Shown piece by piece: positions 39,101 to 53,629 of a DNA stretch of 64,000 bases. The position numbers and the translations under genes are program-made. The notes under the pieces are model-generated. The model saw nothing but the letters and a program-made list of their open reading frames with translations. It had not been told where the DNA came from and did no database searches. Source of the stretch: Climacteris rufus (lineage: Eukaryota > Chordata > Aves > Passeriformes > Climacteridae). The DNA is taken from NCBI GenBank assembly GCA_013398175.1, contig VZRZ01002687.1:542596-606595 (forward strand). The letters run 5' to 3'. Numbering within the stretch: the stretch's first letter is position 1; every line of letters starts with the position of its first letter.

Positions 39101-42100
39101 GAGGGATGATGCTGTGGACACCAAACTGGCCACAAACACTGCAGCACTTACACAACAGATCCGGGGAGTAGTCTCTGCACCCCAGGTTATGCAAATTCAA
39201 AAACTGAAGGAAAAAACGCCTATTAACTACCGTTATTGGGGTGTTACAAAGAACATCCAAGTTATTGTTGTATTCAAACCTGCTCCTGACCCTGTCACTT
39301 TTGTCCACCTTCTTTCAGAACTTTCCATTTGTAACCTATGCAGATAAAGACATCTTCCATTCATCCCCCACTGCCTTACCAATACTGAGTGGAAGGGAGC
39401 AAAGATCATGCACAATTGAATTGATTTTGAATTAAACTGCATATAAGCTCCTGGGTGAAAGGAATGACTGTCAAACGTGGAATGGCCCAGCTTCCTGCAA
39501 GGACATAAATGGGAGAAAAAGCTACGAGCAGGGATTGATGTAAAAAGCATAAGAGAGGCAGACAAAGCTGAAGAATGTATCACAGCAACAACCACATAGA
39601 GAAGTAAATACATTTTATTCCTCTGTAGAATAAAGCTTGCCTCTGAGGATCTTAAAGCACTTCTAAAACGCCTGATGATGCATTCACCCTGGTGAGAAAC
39701 TGGGTTCACTGTCATTTATCAACAGCAACAGAGACCAAGGTGGCAAGATGCCTTGCTGCAGGCTCAGCAGGGCACTGATGGAGTTTGGGCATGAAACAGA
39801 ACCAGCCTCTCCCCAGCCACTTCCCTACACCCCACTGTCACTGTCCCAGATGAGACCTGGCCATAAGAAAGGTAAACTGCAAAACTGTCACTTGCCTGAA
39901 GACTTCTCACCAATAAGCACAAACCATGACTTCTGCACCCTAATCACTTGTCACTAAATTTCATGTTTATGCATTAGCAGGAGTGCAATTTTTAAATCTT
40001 GCCTTAACTTGGGAAGTTCTCCCTGTAATAAGCTGATTCAGTAGAGGGTCTCTGCCCTCATGCAAGCAAAGAGCTTGACCTGGCAAGTACAAATGAGGAC
40101 CAGGCTTTGTGTAAAAGAACAAGTTGTTATGGTTCATTTTAAAACCCTGAAGGAGGCACAGGATGTCTAAGGAAAACATACTGTAGGGCTGAATGAATGG
40201 GACATCAATTTCCTTGACAGAGATGTCCTGCCTGGCTGCTTTGCTCTTCTTGTATTTTTGATACACAGTTTGGTGCCTTCATTCTGTGATAGTGGGACCT
40301 CTGCCAGGTGTTGCTACAGACATTCATAGTGAATGGCTTCAAGTGTGAAATCAACCCAGTTTTCTCTCTTTACAGAGTAGGGAACTCTCTTTGTGATCCA
40401 AATAAACCTTGAAGAAGGCTTCAAGCCAACTTCGTCACTGTTTGTTCTTACGTAACTGGACTAGGAACACTCAGTACCCAGAGGTAACAACAATTCTCCT
40501 ATATACCTAAAAAACTACATTTACTTTGAACTTATCAGCAGCAAAAGCCTGTCATCTTTGGACATCATCCACTAGAACTGCCCAAGACAACTTATCTGTT
40601 ATTTCTGGGTGCCAACAACAATGAACTTGATATTGTCTGCATTTATCAGAACGGATTTGTTACCCAAGATGCAGATAATAAAAAACAATTCCTTGCCTCA
40701 TAGGTCCAAATATTTTTCTGCTGAACTGAAGTGACTTTTTATATTATATTCACACATGAAATTCATGGCTTTAGGAATTCAAAGCAATTTATTCTTCAGG
40801 GCACAGATGAGCACAGCTGAAACCTGTCCACAGGGATCAGCTTCCACCTTTGCTTGTGGTTAGAGCAAACAATGCAGAACTCGCAGTCCCTCTTGTCTCC
40901 ACACTGATGTTCTTTCAGAGGGCACCACAACCTAAATAGCTGTGTCACCCTTGGCACCAGAATCACAACCAGTTTGCAGCAGAAGCACCTGAAGATTTCC
41001 AGCTCAAGCACTCAGGGGCTGAGGTCCTCCAGGAGCAGATCCTGCCAGAGTCAGCCCCAGCCCAGACAGTGCTGAGGGACTCCCAGAGCCAAATCTTCTC
41101 CAGCGCCCACCACAGTCATCCTGACCACTATGGCCTTAGCCTAAATCCTGCCTGGCAGTCACTGCTAAAAACTATAGGAGAAAAAGACTCCCAGCCGTGT
41201 TGTGGAGTTATCACCGGAGAGTTCTCTCCTCAGGGAAGCAGAGGAGGCTCTGGCATTAGAGTTCCTCTGCACCCAGCCAGAGGGACGTGGGCAGGAATGG
41301 GCAGACTGGAGGCCCTGCAGTGAAGCAGCCTTGATTTCAGACAACAGAGAGCAGCTGTTTGTCACGTATTGAGATTGCTCTTAAATTGCTGGTTTGTTTC
41401 TTTTCCTTAGTGACCTACAAAGATCTGATGGGCATCTCTAAGCAGCTGCCACCCTGAGCCAGCCCAGGCACTGCAGGGAGACCCCCAAGCCCGGGCTGCT
41501 TCTGGGCCAGCTGCAAGCTGTGCAGGCAGGCTCTGCTGCTGGAGCTGTGAACAAATTTGTAACTGCTCCAGAGCAGGCACAGAGGAGGGACTGTAACACA
41601 CACTCACCGCCGGGTTACGCACACACAGCCCAAACTGCTGGGTGACAGTCAAGCACAAGTCCCAGAATGTTTGACCTGCATAAAGGGCTTTAAGTTCAAA
41701 ATGAAATTAAATAAAAACAGCATTTAACTGCACATACAGCTTGCTACCACCTCTGGTGGCCAAGCCAAAAGTATTAGGTAGAGTTAACTTTGGCTGACAC
41801 CGCAGCATTTACTGTTTAATTTCCTGATACTTAAAAAATAATTTAAAAAAAAATCTGTATCTTGAATATATCTGTGTTGGTGGGAACAGCTTCTCATTTC
41901 TTTAACAACAGCTGTGTTTTTGAGTTCACATTTTACAGATTTTTCTCCTCCTAAACTCAACTCCATTCAGCAGCACCCACAGCATCTTGGCACAAGCCTC
42001 CCTCCCTTGGACAAATATGTCACCAGACATTTCTGGCAGCCTGTCCTCTTACAGATAACAAGCATGCCGAGCTAAGAATAGGATTAGCTGCTTCTCTAGC

Positions 42101-43038
42101 TACTTTGTCCAGGTGCCTGCAGAAGATCACTTGGTGTGGCTGTTCAGCTTCTCAGAGGGATAATGCAGGACTGGGCTGTATCTCCAGCAAATTATTAGGA
42201 AGCCTGTGGAAGCATGCGTGGGTGTTTGGGTCAAACACATCAAAAATCAGCGCTAAGCATCAGATTTCAGCTGTCCAACGATCCCTGGATAGCAATAAAA
42301 ATCCCTTTCCTAAATATTTTTTTTATGGGACAGTCAAAGCATTACACCTTCCTCAGTCATCTGGCTCTAGCTTCAGTCACAAAAAAAATCCAGGTTACAG
42401 AGACCAATAGTACAGTCCAGGATGTGACTTTGGTTTAGGCACAATTGCCTACAAATCTTAAGTGCCTAGTGTAATACACAAACAGTCCAAATTATGTATG
42501 CAATTAAAAAGTAAAATAACTCAAGCAAAGACGTCTAACCTTCACTGGAGAGCCAGATGTAGTGCAGGTGTGCTCATAGCTTTGCCGAACAGCATTTATC
42601 ATAAAACAGCTACAAGAGGTCCTAAAGCTTCCTGGCCTTTTGCAGCACTCTGCAAGACATCACTTTTTTTCCTTCTAAATTACCACTGTATCAAGTAAAA
42701 GATAATACACCCTGAAGAGACTCCTGTGGGGAAATAAGGAGAGAGGGGGTTTGTATGGGAGTGGAGTGTTACAGGTGGCACAAAGCAGAGGAGCTGGTTG
42801 TGTACATGTCAGACTGTACCGCGGGGCAAACGTGGGGTGATGGCACTAGCAGAGGAGTTTGTGGACCTCAAGACAAAAAAGTACGTAAGGCCAGCTGAGA
42901 AAGGCTGCAGCAAAGGGAGAGGAATCACAGTCAGGAACAAAGTGTTGGCATCCCCTGCACAAATTTTGAGTGGCTTCAGCCATGCGTGCAAGGGGACTAA
43001 TCCACTGCAACTCTGTCACACAGGTGACGGCATGTCTC
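36121..43038. other. Intronic sequence without genes
   Basis: No supported gene. A 28-nt T-rich tract ending in CAG at 37481 is followed by a 38-codon open frame (37482-37595); this resembles a terminal exon by chance and is treated in the findings. The interval 37730-37990 is GC-rich with frames open on both strands. The frame at 39015-39347 has no recognised domain. Confidence 0.5.
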
Positions 43039-43060
43039 TGTGTGTGTGTGTGTGTGTGTG
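43039..43060. repeat. (TG)11 microsatellite
   Basis: Eleven uninterrupted TG units are present, preceded by CTC and followed by TATG. This is a typical intronic dinucleotide repeat. Confidence 0.97.
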
Positions 43061-43119
43061 TATGAAGCACATGTGTCATACAAAGACAGGATGGAAATAG
43101 TTATTCAGTGATTAGCCGT

Positions 43120-43760
43120 TTTGATCCTTTTCTGTAACTTCACTTCCTCTGGCTGCTTCTACAGAGCTCTGCAGCCTCTCTGCCAACGCACAGTGGCGAA
43201 GCTGGAGAAAATAACTCCAGTTAAAATATCCATTTTGTCGAGTGGAGGCTTCCTCCCTCTGTGTGCGTGCGAGGACGTAGTTCCCCTCCCATTGTGTGCC
43301 GGGGACACCGATTGTCCCCCCGAGCAGCCGCCTGGCCGCTCTCTGATTAAGCTCAGCCACCTTATCAGCCTGCCAAGCACGCACAACTCCCATCTCATCA
43401 CCAGCCTACGTCCTCCTCTTATCCCCGCTCCAGCATTTCCCTCATGTTTTTTCTTACGTGACTGCCTGCTGCACCCGAGGGCCATGGTTTTGGTGGGGAC
43501 AGGAGCCCTCTGAGGAGGGAAAACAAAGGAAGAGCTCTGTGCAGCTGGCCCAGGTCCTGGGCAGATAAGGCTCCCTGAGCTGCACGGGGACCGACGCAGC
43601 CACGGTTGCTCCTGTGGTGCCACAATCTGCTCTGGCCAGCGAGGCTCCCCTGGCTGCTGCTGGGCTGCTCATGGACTCACGATAAAGATGTGGCAACAGC
43701 TGTTTCCACACACACAAAGGAACCAGGGGCTGTGATAAGAGGCTGGAACTCTCCACGCCA
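43120..43760. promoter_or_regulatory. Candidate intronic enhancer with GATA-motif cluster
   Basis: A non-repetitive, relatively CpG-retaining block holds three WGATAAG motifs: the reverse complement of TGATAAG at 43361-43367, AGATAAG at 43563-43569 and TGATAAG at 43733-43739. Two weaker cores are CTTATCC (43418-43424) and CGATAA (43680-43685). An E-box CAGCTG in AACAGCTGTT is at 43697-43702. Base counting predicts roughly one WGATAAG per 4 kb, so three within 380 bp is dense. In humans a GATA1-site variant within a GRK5 intron is linked to platelet GRK5 expression (recalled literature). Homology of this block to that human element is not shown here. Confidence 0.3.
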
Positions 43761-46700
43761 AGAGGGAGGCTTGGGCAGAAAAGCTTGAGGGGGCACCACT
43801 TCACATGGTCAAACACAAACAGTTAAATAAATCCTTTCAGCAGGTAGGAGGAAGGGATAGAAAAGTGACCTTTCCCATCAAGAATTACATATTTGTTTTG
43901 TTTCCCTACAAGCCGATTTTTCTGGCATCGTGACATACAAAACATTTTGAACTTTCTAAGGAAACTGTTATTAAAGCACTGAACATTACTGTGAGGGCGC
44001 GCTTGAAAAACAGAACAATTAGGCATTTCAAAGTTTATCTAACTTAGTCACTGGTACCTTTCAGATTTGTCACTGTGAAACACAAACAGTTTGGGGGGTG
44101 GGGAGGGCAGTTGAATGATTTCTGTATAGGATATCTCTGCCTATAGGAAGAAGAAACCCCTTGAAAATTTATCTTTGTCTATAAGCTACCCTCCACCTTC
44201 CTGCCACAGTCTACTAGTGCACATGCTGGAAAAGGAAGGTTTTCTGAGACAAAGGTGGGGATTTTTAAGCCTCAAGAGCCCTTAGGGCCTCACTGAGAGC
44301 GCCTCCATGGAACTGAGGGTCCAGCAGCCCAAGGTATGCACACAGAGCCACAAGGGTGGCAAAGTGAGAGCAGAAACTGAGTCTCCTGGGGAATTATGTG
44401 ATGTTATGTTCTTTACTTTCACTATAATTCACCATTCCAGCTCAGCTGCTACCAAGCTCTCCAGAAAAATTTTGCAGAGCCACTGCCAGTGTTTAATGCT
44501 ATCCAAAAATTCAGGCAGACAGAAGAGGAAATTCCATGCAACGTGCAGAAAGTCTGAATGAGGGGTTTCTGCTAGGCAACAGGAGAGATGGGGCTGAGCT
44601 TGGGCTAACACTTCCCTAACCACTTGCATGAACTTCTCAAAGGCGTTCAAAGAGGAGGCTTAAAGGTGTTCAGAGGAGGTTTTCTATTGATGTCAAGAGA
44701 CTGCCTGAACAGAAAAGTAATTGTTAAAAAAGCACAGAGTTTGAAAGGGAATGTGTTTCACTAAGTGAGAAAACTATCTTCTTCTGAATTGCTCTACAGG
44801 AACAGTAATGGGGAATTCATTAGCTCGTTCCTACTGGGAAGGTTTTGAAGGGTAGGATTCTGTCATATTTCATGCAGCCTGTGAAAAAGAATCCATCCTG
44901 TCTTATTTGAAGCCAAATCTCCTTTCCCACCTTTGAAAACAAAATGCAGAAGGTCTATTTGAATTTTGCTCAAAGGTTTGAAGAACACAGGGTACCATGG
45001 TGAAGACCCTTCTATTCCTGGAACGTGAGGCATCTCTGACCAGAAATGTTGTGGAGGCCTAGAGATAAATGCCATGACTTCATTACATTGCTGCCGAGTT
45101 TCTCAAAACAATAACCTTGAGAGGAACTGTAGGTGAAGAAAGGACAGAGGATGTGATGGCATTTTGCTCAGAGAAGCAGGGGAGGAGAGAAGACATGACA
45201 GCCAGTGGCTGAGACCTGGTGTACAGCCAGGTCTGCAAGTGGGGCTATTTTAGTTTGAGAAAGAGAGAGGTGCAGGGGCAACAGCACCGTGTGAACTGCA
45301 CTGCTCAGAGCTGCCAAGCCTCTTGCACAACCCTGTTTTTAGCAACTGAGGCAAGAAGTGAAAATGGGGACAGATAACAGCAAAAGAAGCTGGGACCTGG
45401 CTGTTCTCTTAGGGGTGAAAGTCATTAAACATAGGTTGAGGCTCCATGGCTGCTGGGAGGAAGAGGAGCTTTGATTCTGGGAGAAGGGATGGTTGCTGGA
45501 AGCAGAACATAACGTGGCTATAGAAATCCAGGGAAAGGATCCCATCTCCCAACAAGTTTAAACAAACACACAAACCAAAAAAAAACAACCCCCAGAAACC
45601 CAGGAAGCCATCGTACCATGTATGAACCACAAAGGGCTTCAGAGCCTAACACCCAGAGTGGGAACCCAAATAACCAGGATTTCCAAAGAACCCCATTGCT
45701 TTCATTCCCTTTCAACGCTGGAAGTCTTTTCCATACAGGAAAAGGATCTATTTATGTTTCATTAGTGCCAGTTTTGTATATACCAATAGACTGTGTGTAT
45801 ATAGGAGAGAGGGGAGTGTGCTATGCAGCTGTGAGCTTTCTTGGCTAATTACTTGTTTTCTCTTTCTGAGCAAAATAAATACAACAACAAAATTCAACAG
45901 GGCATACCAGCACGTCTATTAAGGCTGTACATTTTCCATCAGGCTCCACTGGTATTTGTCTTAGGCTGAGGAACCCAGGCTATGCAACCACTCATAAACA
46001 GGAGCTGCAATGACCTGCACAAACATATTTACCAAACCAAATAAAATAATACCCTGACTTGACATGGAGCAGTGTAAGACAGTGATGCCAAAATGCCAGT
46101 TAAACTGATGTTAAAGTGTTTAAGAAAGAATTGCCTCTTCAGCATCAGCAGCATCAAGACATTTTTCCTAAGCCTGGAAGCCTGTTACTTATATATACAC
46201 TCCATCCCCCAAGTTGAGAGGTTTTATAGGACACCACAGACTGAGCTGAGTTACTTACTTTTTGAAAAAAAAAATAGTTTATTTCAGCATCAGTTTTGGT
46301 AATGAGAAGTGTTCCATGTTCTGAGAATGCTTTTGGAGTTTGTAACTCCTAAAATGCATTAAAACTGTGATTTTAAAACAAAAACATTGCAACACTTAAT
46401 ACCCTCAAGCTTAACAACACCCTGGGCAGGAGCTGAATTACAAAGTTTTACGAGATTAAACAAAAGAAAGTTTTCATAAATTATTTGCAAACACCAGCCT
46501 TCTAAATCACAGTCTGTAGCATGGTGTGCTTGCACTAAGTAATAACAGATATTTCAGGTCTCAGGCTGCCAACTGGCAAAACCTACTGCTGTTCATATAC
46601 TTTGGAAACAGGTCCCAGTCTAGGCCTTAAGCAGACTGACTTGGGGATGACTGCCTCATGGTACAAAGATTTAAGATGAATTCTTTAAATTCTTGCAGGT

Positions 46701-49700
46701 TTTGCTTGTAAGTCACCTTTGAGAGTGGACTCTGAAGTCCCATGTGTTCTACTTTGAAGCAAGATGAACCATTCACATCTCCCCATGCCCAAGGGTTGGG
46801 GGAATAAAATCATATTCAGAGATGAAAATCAAATATCTTTAATAACCTGTCCATACTCTGGTCATTTTCCTTTGCAGGAAGGAATATTGTCCCTAAGTGT
46901 TTAGAGTAAGTTATAAATCAGAAAACAGAAATATTTTCCATATGCTTAATTTTACACTGCAATTATTTATTAACAAAGTCTACAGCTACATGTTGTTACA
47001 CTTAGGGGAGTTCAAACACTATTCTTACTATTTTAAATATGTTATTCAGTTTGCTGCTAACTGCAGACATTTATTAGCTCCATATTTCACTGGCAGCAAT
47101 TATTGCTGGGAGCCATTCCCTCTCATGCTCTGCAGCTCACAGGGAGGCACCTGTATGGATGCAAAGCTCAGCCAGCCCTGACACTGCTGAAGTGCCTGAA
47201 AACCTTTGCTCCACTTAAAAGAGCAGGTTGCAAATAAAATTTGCTATCACCACTGGTTTTTTTTGATGCATGCTGGTATTTGACACAGCCTCAGGGAAGC
47301 CAGTGTGGCAGAGACACACAAGTGGTACCAAGCTGGAGCTGATTTAGCCAGAGGGAGCCCCATGCACTGCTCTGAGCACTGGCACAATTCACCTGACACT
47401 ACTGACCCTCCAACACAGGGAACACGGGGAGTCTTGAGTCTTATCACTTGGGAACAAAGGTCCCAGGATTTTCTCTTCTTTCTATTCCTTCCCCTGAGGC
47501 TGTGGGTTCCCACATAGCAGTTATTTCTTCAATGCTTTCCAGAGCAGCTCTGTTGTTTTTATTGTACATGACTTTGTTGATGCAAACCAAGATTTGAATC
47601 CCACTGCTGTCAGATGGGGTGGCCAGGACATTCTGTCTCAATTCATTTGTGAGTTCAATAGGCAGCTACAGTATAGGAGGAGCTCTTGCTTTGCACCCTA
47701 TTTTACTGCACTTGCACTTTGGAAAATCTCAGGTCTTAATCTGCTTGGGTAAATTGTTTGTAGGAAAGCAGCAGCCCTATGACCAACACACAGTTTTCCT
47801 CCTACATGATGTTATCACAGCAACTATGGCAAAAAGCTGTGGAAGTATTTGCAAAAATTCAGACCAGGAGAAGTTTCTGCATGAGAGGACAACTTCCTCA
47901 AGAGGTGAGGTGAAATAACATGACTCAACCTCATGGGCTGCAAATGGCTGCTGCAGTGGGGAGCTGAGATTTGTGGGTTCAATGACCAACAGTCTCCAGG
48001 CACATCCTGCTGCTGCTTTCTCTTGCCCAGGAGCTCTGTGGGACCACAGGCAAGGGACAGCTCCTCCTCCTGCACTCTGCCCACCTGGGTCAATGGAGTT
48101 GGGAAGTTTTATGTTGCTCAGGGAAGAGGCTGCATCATCTTTCTCTGTGTTTGCCAACACTGAGCAGCACAAAAGGAGTCTGCATCTGCAGCACTACTAT
48201 CACCAGAGGTAAACACTGAATACTGTTAAAAGTTCACAAGGAGGACAGGAAACACTAATGGTCACTTCTGTGAAATTACTGAGCTGTCGACATAGCCACT
48301 AGCAGCCAACTTTGTGAGGAAAGGTTAAGTGCCTACATAAGGCTTTCCATACCTACATGCTTTTAACTGTTGCTGAATTCAATATATGTGAGCTTACTGT
48401 AAGGTTATAAACTTTGCAGGAGGAATGCTATCAACTTTAAGGTATGTGCATATTCCCTTTCACATGAGCTGCCCAAAACTGAGAAAGCAAACCCAGATTT
48501 TCAAAAGCTTTCAGAAAATTTTCAAGAATTTAATTAAGCCATTGCTATAAAGAAAAGTTACAAATTTTGGTGGTCAAATACAGATATTTAAGAAAATGGT
48601 TTCAGTTCCTCAGAAAGAACATGATATGCAGTCTTCTCCAAAAAATATAATGAAGAAGCAGAAAGAATTCACCTGATTTAACTAATTTTAAGAAGAAAGA
48701 CCAACCTGGACATAGTCCTGAGGTTTTCAATCAGCCAAAGTCTACAGTGACTTCAAAGGGAAAGTTCCCTGGGTGTCAGCTATACGAATGTTCCTTGATC
48801 TGCCTGGACATTAGTGTGGCATTAATCATGATTCCTCTAGAAGCTAATAAATGATGACATGGATTTTTTTTTTAAATTTGCTTACATGGCACAGCTAATT
48901 GAAGAAACAGGTTGAAAAATTAGTCCTAACAATAAATAGGGGGATCATTCCTGAATAATTAGGGTAAATTACTGTAGAATATACTGATCCATGTATTACA
49001 AATTACTACAAAACAAAATATACTGATTTATATACAGAAAATAAAAACCACATGCTGCTCCACAAGCAGAAAGGAATGTCATTGCATACTCTGTTTTCCA
49101 TGTAACACAGACACCTGCATTAATATTCCTTTTATTAGATCCTTAAGTTCAGCTGCTTTACAGAACACAGGTCAGTTGCAGAAGAAATTTGGACCACGAA
49201 AGATTAAACAGTTGACTCAGATGCACAAAGTTAACTGGTGGTAGAGACCATTCTTCTGTTCTCCAACCTCATCTATCACCACTTAAAGGGCAGATAAAAA
49301 AAATCTTCTATGCCATTGCTGGGATACACAACTCTGAATGGTGCTTGGTGGCCTGCTCCGCTCCAGTTTCAGTCTCCTGAGCCCTTTCCTCTTTCCAGGT
49401 GCAGGATTTACTCACAGTCAGAAAAATTGCTCACTTTCTAACTGATCCCAGAGCCCTCTTAAACAGCTGTGAGTCCCTGATGTGTCTCCTAGGCCTGGAA
49501 GTTTTGTGTTCCCGGGGGCTGGATGAAGGGGCCATACCCTGAGCCCCCTTCCCAGGCTGGCAGTGCCTCAGCTGCCAGGGAAGGGGCTGAGCCCCGTGGC
49601 ACTGCACAGCAGCTGGGATGCAGAGGGACAGGAATTCCCACCACCCAAAATCCAGCGTCCTCTCAGGGGGCTTTCCTCCAAAGGTACTATTCTGTCTTCA

Positions 49701-52700
49701 TGCAAAACGTGTACAATAAGGCCACAGGCAGACACAGATAGCTCCAGACAGGAATTTATAAACGACAGCACCTTCCCCATCACAGGACACGTCCCATCAC
49801 CTCTCACTCTGTTGTAAAGGCTGGTATGTGGGCTGCCCTGGCCAGAAAAGGAGCTGCTGGTCAAATAACATGCCTTCCTTTTGAAAAACAAGGTAGAGTC
49901 AGAGCACAAATTACCCTTAGGGCTCTGCCAGTTGTTACAGATTGACATGGAAACCTGAGCATTTGATTATGTTTTAAATATCCAGATACCAGTCTGGGCA
50001 ACTGCAGTGATTCTTCCTATAGGCAGGTTACTGTAAGGAGATGAGTTACTGGATTCTTTAGTTTAAAAACAGAGGTTCAGGGCCTTGCAAGAATAATAAA
50101 AACAGTAAATCTCAAAGGTGAGGAGAAAATTTTAAAAACCCTACTGAATTCCCAGAGTTCAATAAATTGTATTTGTGATGTCTGTGCTCACCCCATTGAT
50201 ATAAAGTGATTACTAATACTCCTGCATAAGCAGTAAGCTGGGCCTTATTTGTCAAAAGTTAAAGGAACTGGCACCCAAATATGCTTTCTTGTGCTTTTTA
50301 GCTGAAAAGAAAAAAAAAAGAAAAAAAGACACTCATGGCCAGTGGGTTCAATAGAAAATAATGGTGATTTTTCCATGCCCCATTAAATAAAAAAATTAAT
50401 ACCATTGAGTTTGAATCAAGCCTTTGGATCCTGCCCAAATTTTGAGGCTTCCTTAAAAGAAATATACACGTCATATAAAAGATCTAGATAGGGGAATAAG
50501 ACAGGTGCTGTTAGAAAGATCAACATAAAGCTGTGTCAGGCCAAAGAAAGCTCCTCTCTCATACTGAAAACAATGACTAAAAATTAGAAGACCTGAAGTT
50601 ATGGAAGAGAAGGGGGAAGTGATTCCCCTTCCGTCAAATCAAATGTGAAGTACAGCATCAAACTAATCAGAACTGGGGGGAATTAGTGCCTCACACTAAG
50701 GAGAACTTTCTAGGCTGCAAAATCCTGAAATAAGTAGGTAGAAAAGTAGGGGCATGTCAGTTGTGGTTCCTTTTGTATTGCTATTACTGTCCAGAGCAGT
50801 GTATCAAGCAGGATTTGTGGTGTGGGTGATGGCTTGAGAGGGAAGAGATTAATATTTTATACAGTAAAAGTGTCATGAAGATGTTTCAAAGTATGGTCAG
50901 CGCATGCAAACAAAAATGCAACTGTGGACACTTTCAAAATCTATTCAAAAATCTATTTAAGAGCTAATTTTTTACCCACTGAATAGTGTCATGAGTGCAG
51001 TGGCATTATTCTCAGACTAAGACAAAGAGTATAAGATTCTAGTCGTAAAATTAATAGCTGTGTTTACAAGGTCTTTAAGATGCTGCCTATTTTTACTCAG
51101 TGAATCATTGCCCTTCTTTACAAAGTATATTTCATTAATCTTAGCAATGCACTCAAATCTCAGTGGAGTTGCTCTGCTTACATACCAAATCTGACGTCCT
51201 AAGTCTAAACTATTTGTCACAGTATTCAACTTTAATAAAATCTGTATTTATTGGAAGATACCATTTCCTCACATTCTCTTAAATCAAAACAACTGATTCC
51301 TGTCAAGCTATTTCTCTCCCTCTTCCCCCTCCCTAAAGGAACACAGTAAGATTTATAAAAAGCAAAATTCACTCCTGTGCAAAATTTTGCAATCCTAAAA
51401 ATTAGCTTTACCCTCCAGCTGAACATCATCTACTAAGAGCAAATGAAACTTCATCTGCAATGAGATATTAGAGGAGTTAATACATCACTCATCTGTGGTT
51501 TTTTAAACACAGTCTTTGTGATTTGCAATCAGTCCAGATGAAAAGATAATGGTAATAGTGCAGATCTATGTTAGGGGAGCCTCTGCAAATCTCATCACAT
51601 TTTTGATGGAACAACAAAACCTCCTTAAAAAACAGTCTTCCCGCAATTATCTGCTGGAATTAGGCATCAGGCCCTCTGACCACTTACACAAAATGTGACT
51701 TTCTTTACACAAGCAGGCAAGAGCCAGGGATGTGCAGCATTTACTTTCACTGATGAGCAACTGCTCAAATTGCCTCTGTCAACAAATTGTTCACCTTATG
51801 GGACTATCCATGTCTGAAATGTATTACCTGCTTCAGTGTTTATACCGTGGCATCTTCAGCTGGCACCTGCACTGGTAGATGCACCCAGGCAGCTCTGCAG
51901 CCTTCTGCATTCCCTTTTTCAAGATGTGATGCTGCAACCCGAGATCTGAGTGATAACCACGAGCATGGAGATGAACAAAGGGCAGAGATCAAAGCTTTAC
52001 TGCCTGCCCTCTTAGGTATCTGGCCCCGGAAACATGCCAGACCTCTCACATTTGCCTCTACCCTGCATAGAATACACATTTTAACAGAGCTTAATATCTG
52101 GTATTTAATTCCGTTTTAAATTTCTTCTCAACTCATTGTATCTAAAAACTGAAATATATATTAAAAAATCACTAAGCATTTTTTAAAAGTTAGGCCAGGG
52201 ACTCTGAACAAAAGCATGCTCTGTCCTCACCTTGTAAAATATTTCTGGGCTTCTAAACAAGCTTCATGCCTTTACACAGCTGGTAAACATTTGCTTAAAA
52301 TATATATTCCAACAATCCTTTTGCAAAAGATGTGTAACATATAGAGTTGAGCTGCATTTGGAAGGGCAATTTACATAGCACATCCATAAGTTTTAAAAAG
52401 CTGCCTTCTGCTTACTACAATCTTTGCAGTTACCAGTTTGTTTCTATCAACCACCACACAAAGGTCTTAGAGAGGTCACTCAATAAATAATAAATTTCCC
52501 TATCTGCTTTCCCAACTATGCTCATGGAGCCAGAGTTTACTTCCTTCACTGGACTCCATGAATAATCCCAGTGTCTTGGCATTATTCGAGCACTAAGCTG
52601 CTAATAAGCAAGGATAAATTATTAGCAACCTGAAATGCTGGCAAGGTTAAACATTAACATGTGCAGTCAGATTACAGCACTACTTTTGGGCAATGCCCTG

Positions 52701-53629
52701 TGCAGTGCAGGCTGCCAACCCTGCACAGCTCCTACCTGTGCCACATCCACAGCCCATCGTGGCTTCTGGTATTTATGATACACAGACAAGAGAGATGTGT
52801 TCCCCAGGAGAGCTGGAGGCAAAGAGCATCCCAAAAAAGGCAGGGAAAACAATATGCTGAATCCATCAAAGATTGTTACTTCATAGACTTTTCACAGCCA
52901 AATAAACATTCTGCAGCTGGAGGTCTGCATGAGCCAGAATAACAAATGTTCCGAGACCTGCTAGAGATTTTGGATTAGGCTGTCTGATGAAGAGGTTGAT
53001 CCTGTGCATGCATGCATGGACAGAGGCAAGTATTTGAGTGTACAGGTCCTGAAGAATAATTACCTGAAAGCACCTTTTTTTTTAAATTATTATTTTTTTG
53101 GTCCCCAGTATTGGCAGGGTTTGGGAGCAGGGTGGGACATTTGGGTTGGGTTTATCTTTCAGTGTGCTGTGGCCCCACTGGGAAGTACCACACTCCTCTG
53201 GGGCATTAGGAGTCACCATTGACCTTACAACAGGCTCAGAGGGGTAGAGATTTGATGGGTACATTCAACCAGTGCCCATTTTAGGAGTGTTCACCTGGGA
53301 CCTTGTCCTTCAGCCCTTGGTGCAACCCTGCTTTCGTTGCCAAGCCTCAGTTGTCTCAGGAATGGCTCCTTCGAACACTGCCATCAGCTGGCAAATCCCT
53401 ACATTTCTCACTCACGGGTTTTCCCTTTTCCTCTCCACCTCTGGAAGAAGTTGGCTGCACTCACAGCTGCCTGGGCAGGTGGATTTTGACACTTTTGAAC
53501 AGTGATTTTTTTTTTGGCAGTGACCTTCCCCAACAATTCTTAAGAAACTGAACTGTTTCTGGAGAGGGGACCCTGCTGTGAGTCAGTAGCAGTTGACAAG
53601 ATGGAAAATCAGGGACAAGAATTTGACAG
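43761..53629. other. Intronic sequence without genes
   Basis: No exon or clear transposon is recognised. Short A-rich runs occur near 45578-45586, 46265-46276 and 50303-50328. Sequence at 46260-49500 and 50000-52600 is AT-rich with frequent stops. The stretch 50590-50780 has a LINE-like feel but I could not match it securely. Confidence 0.5.
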
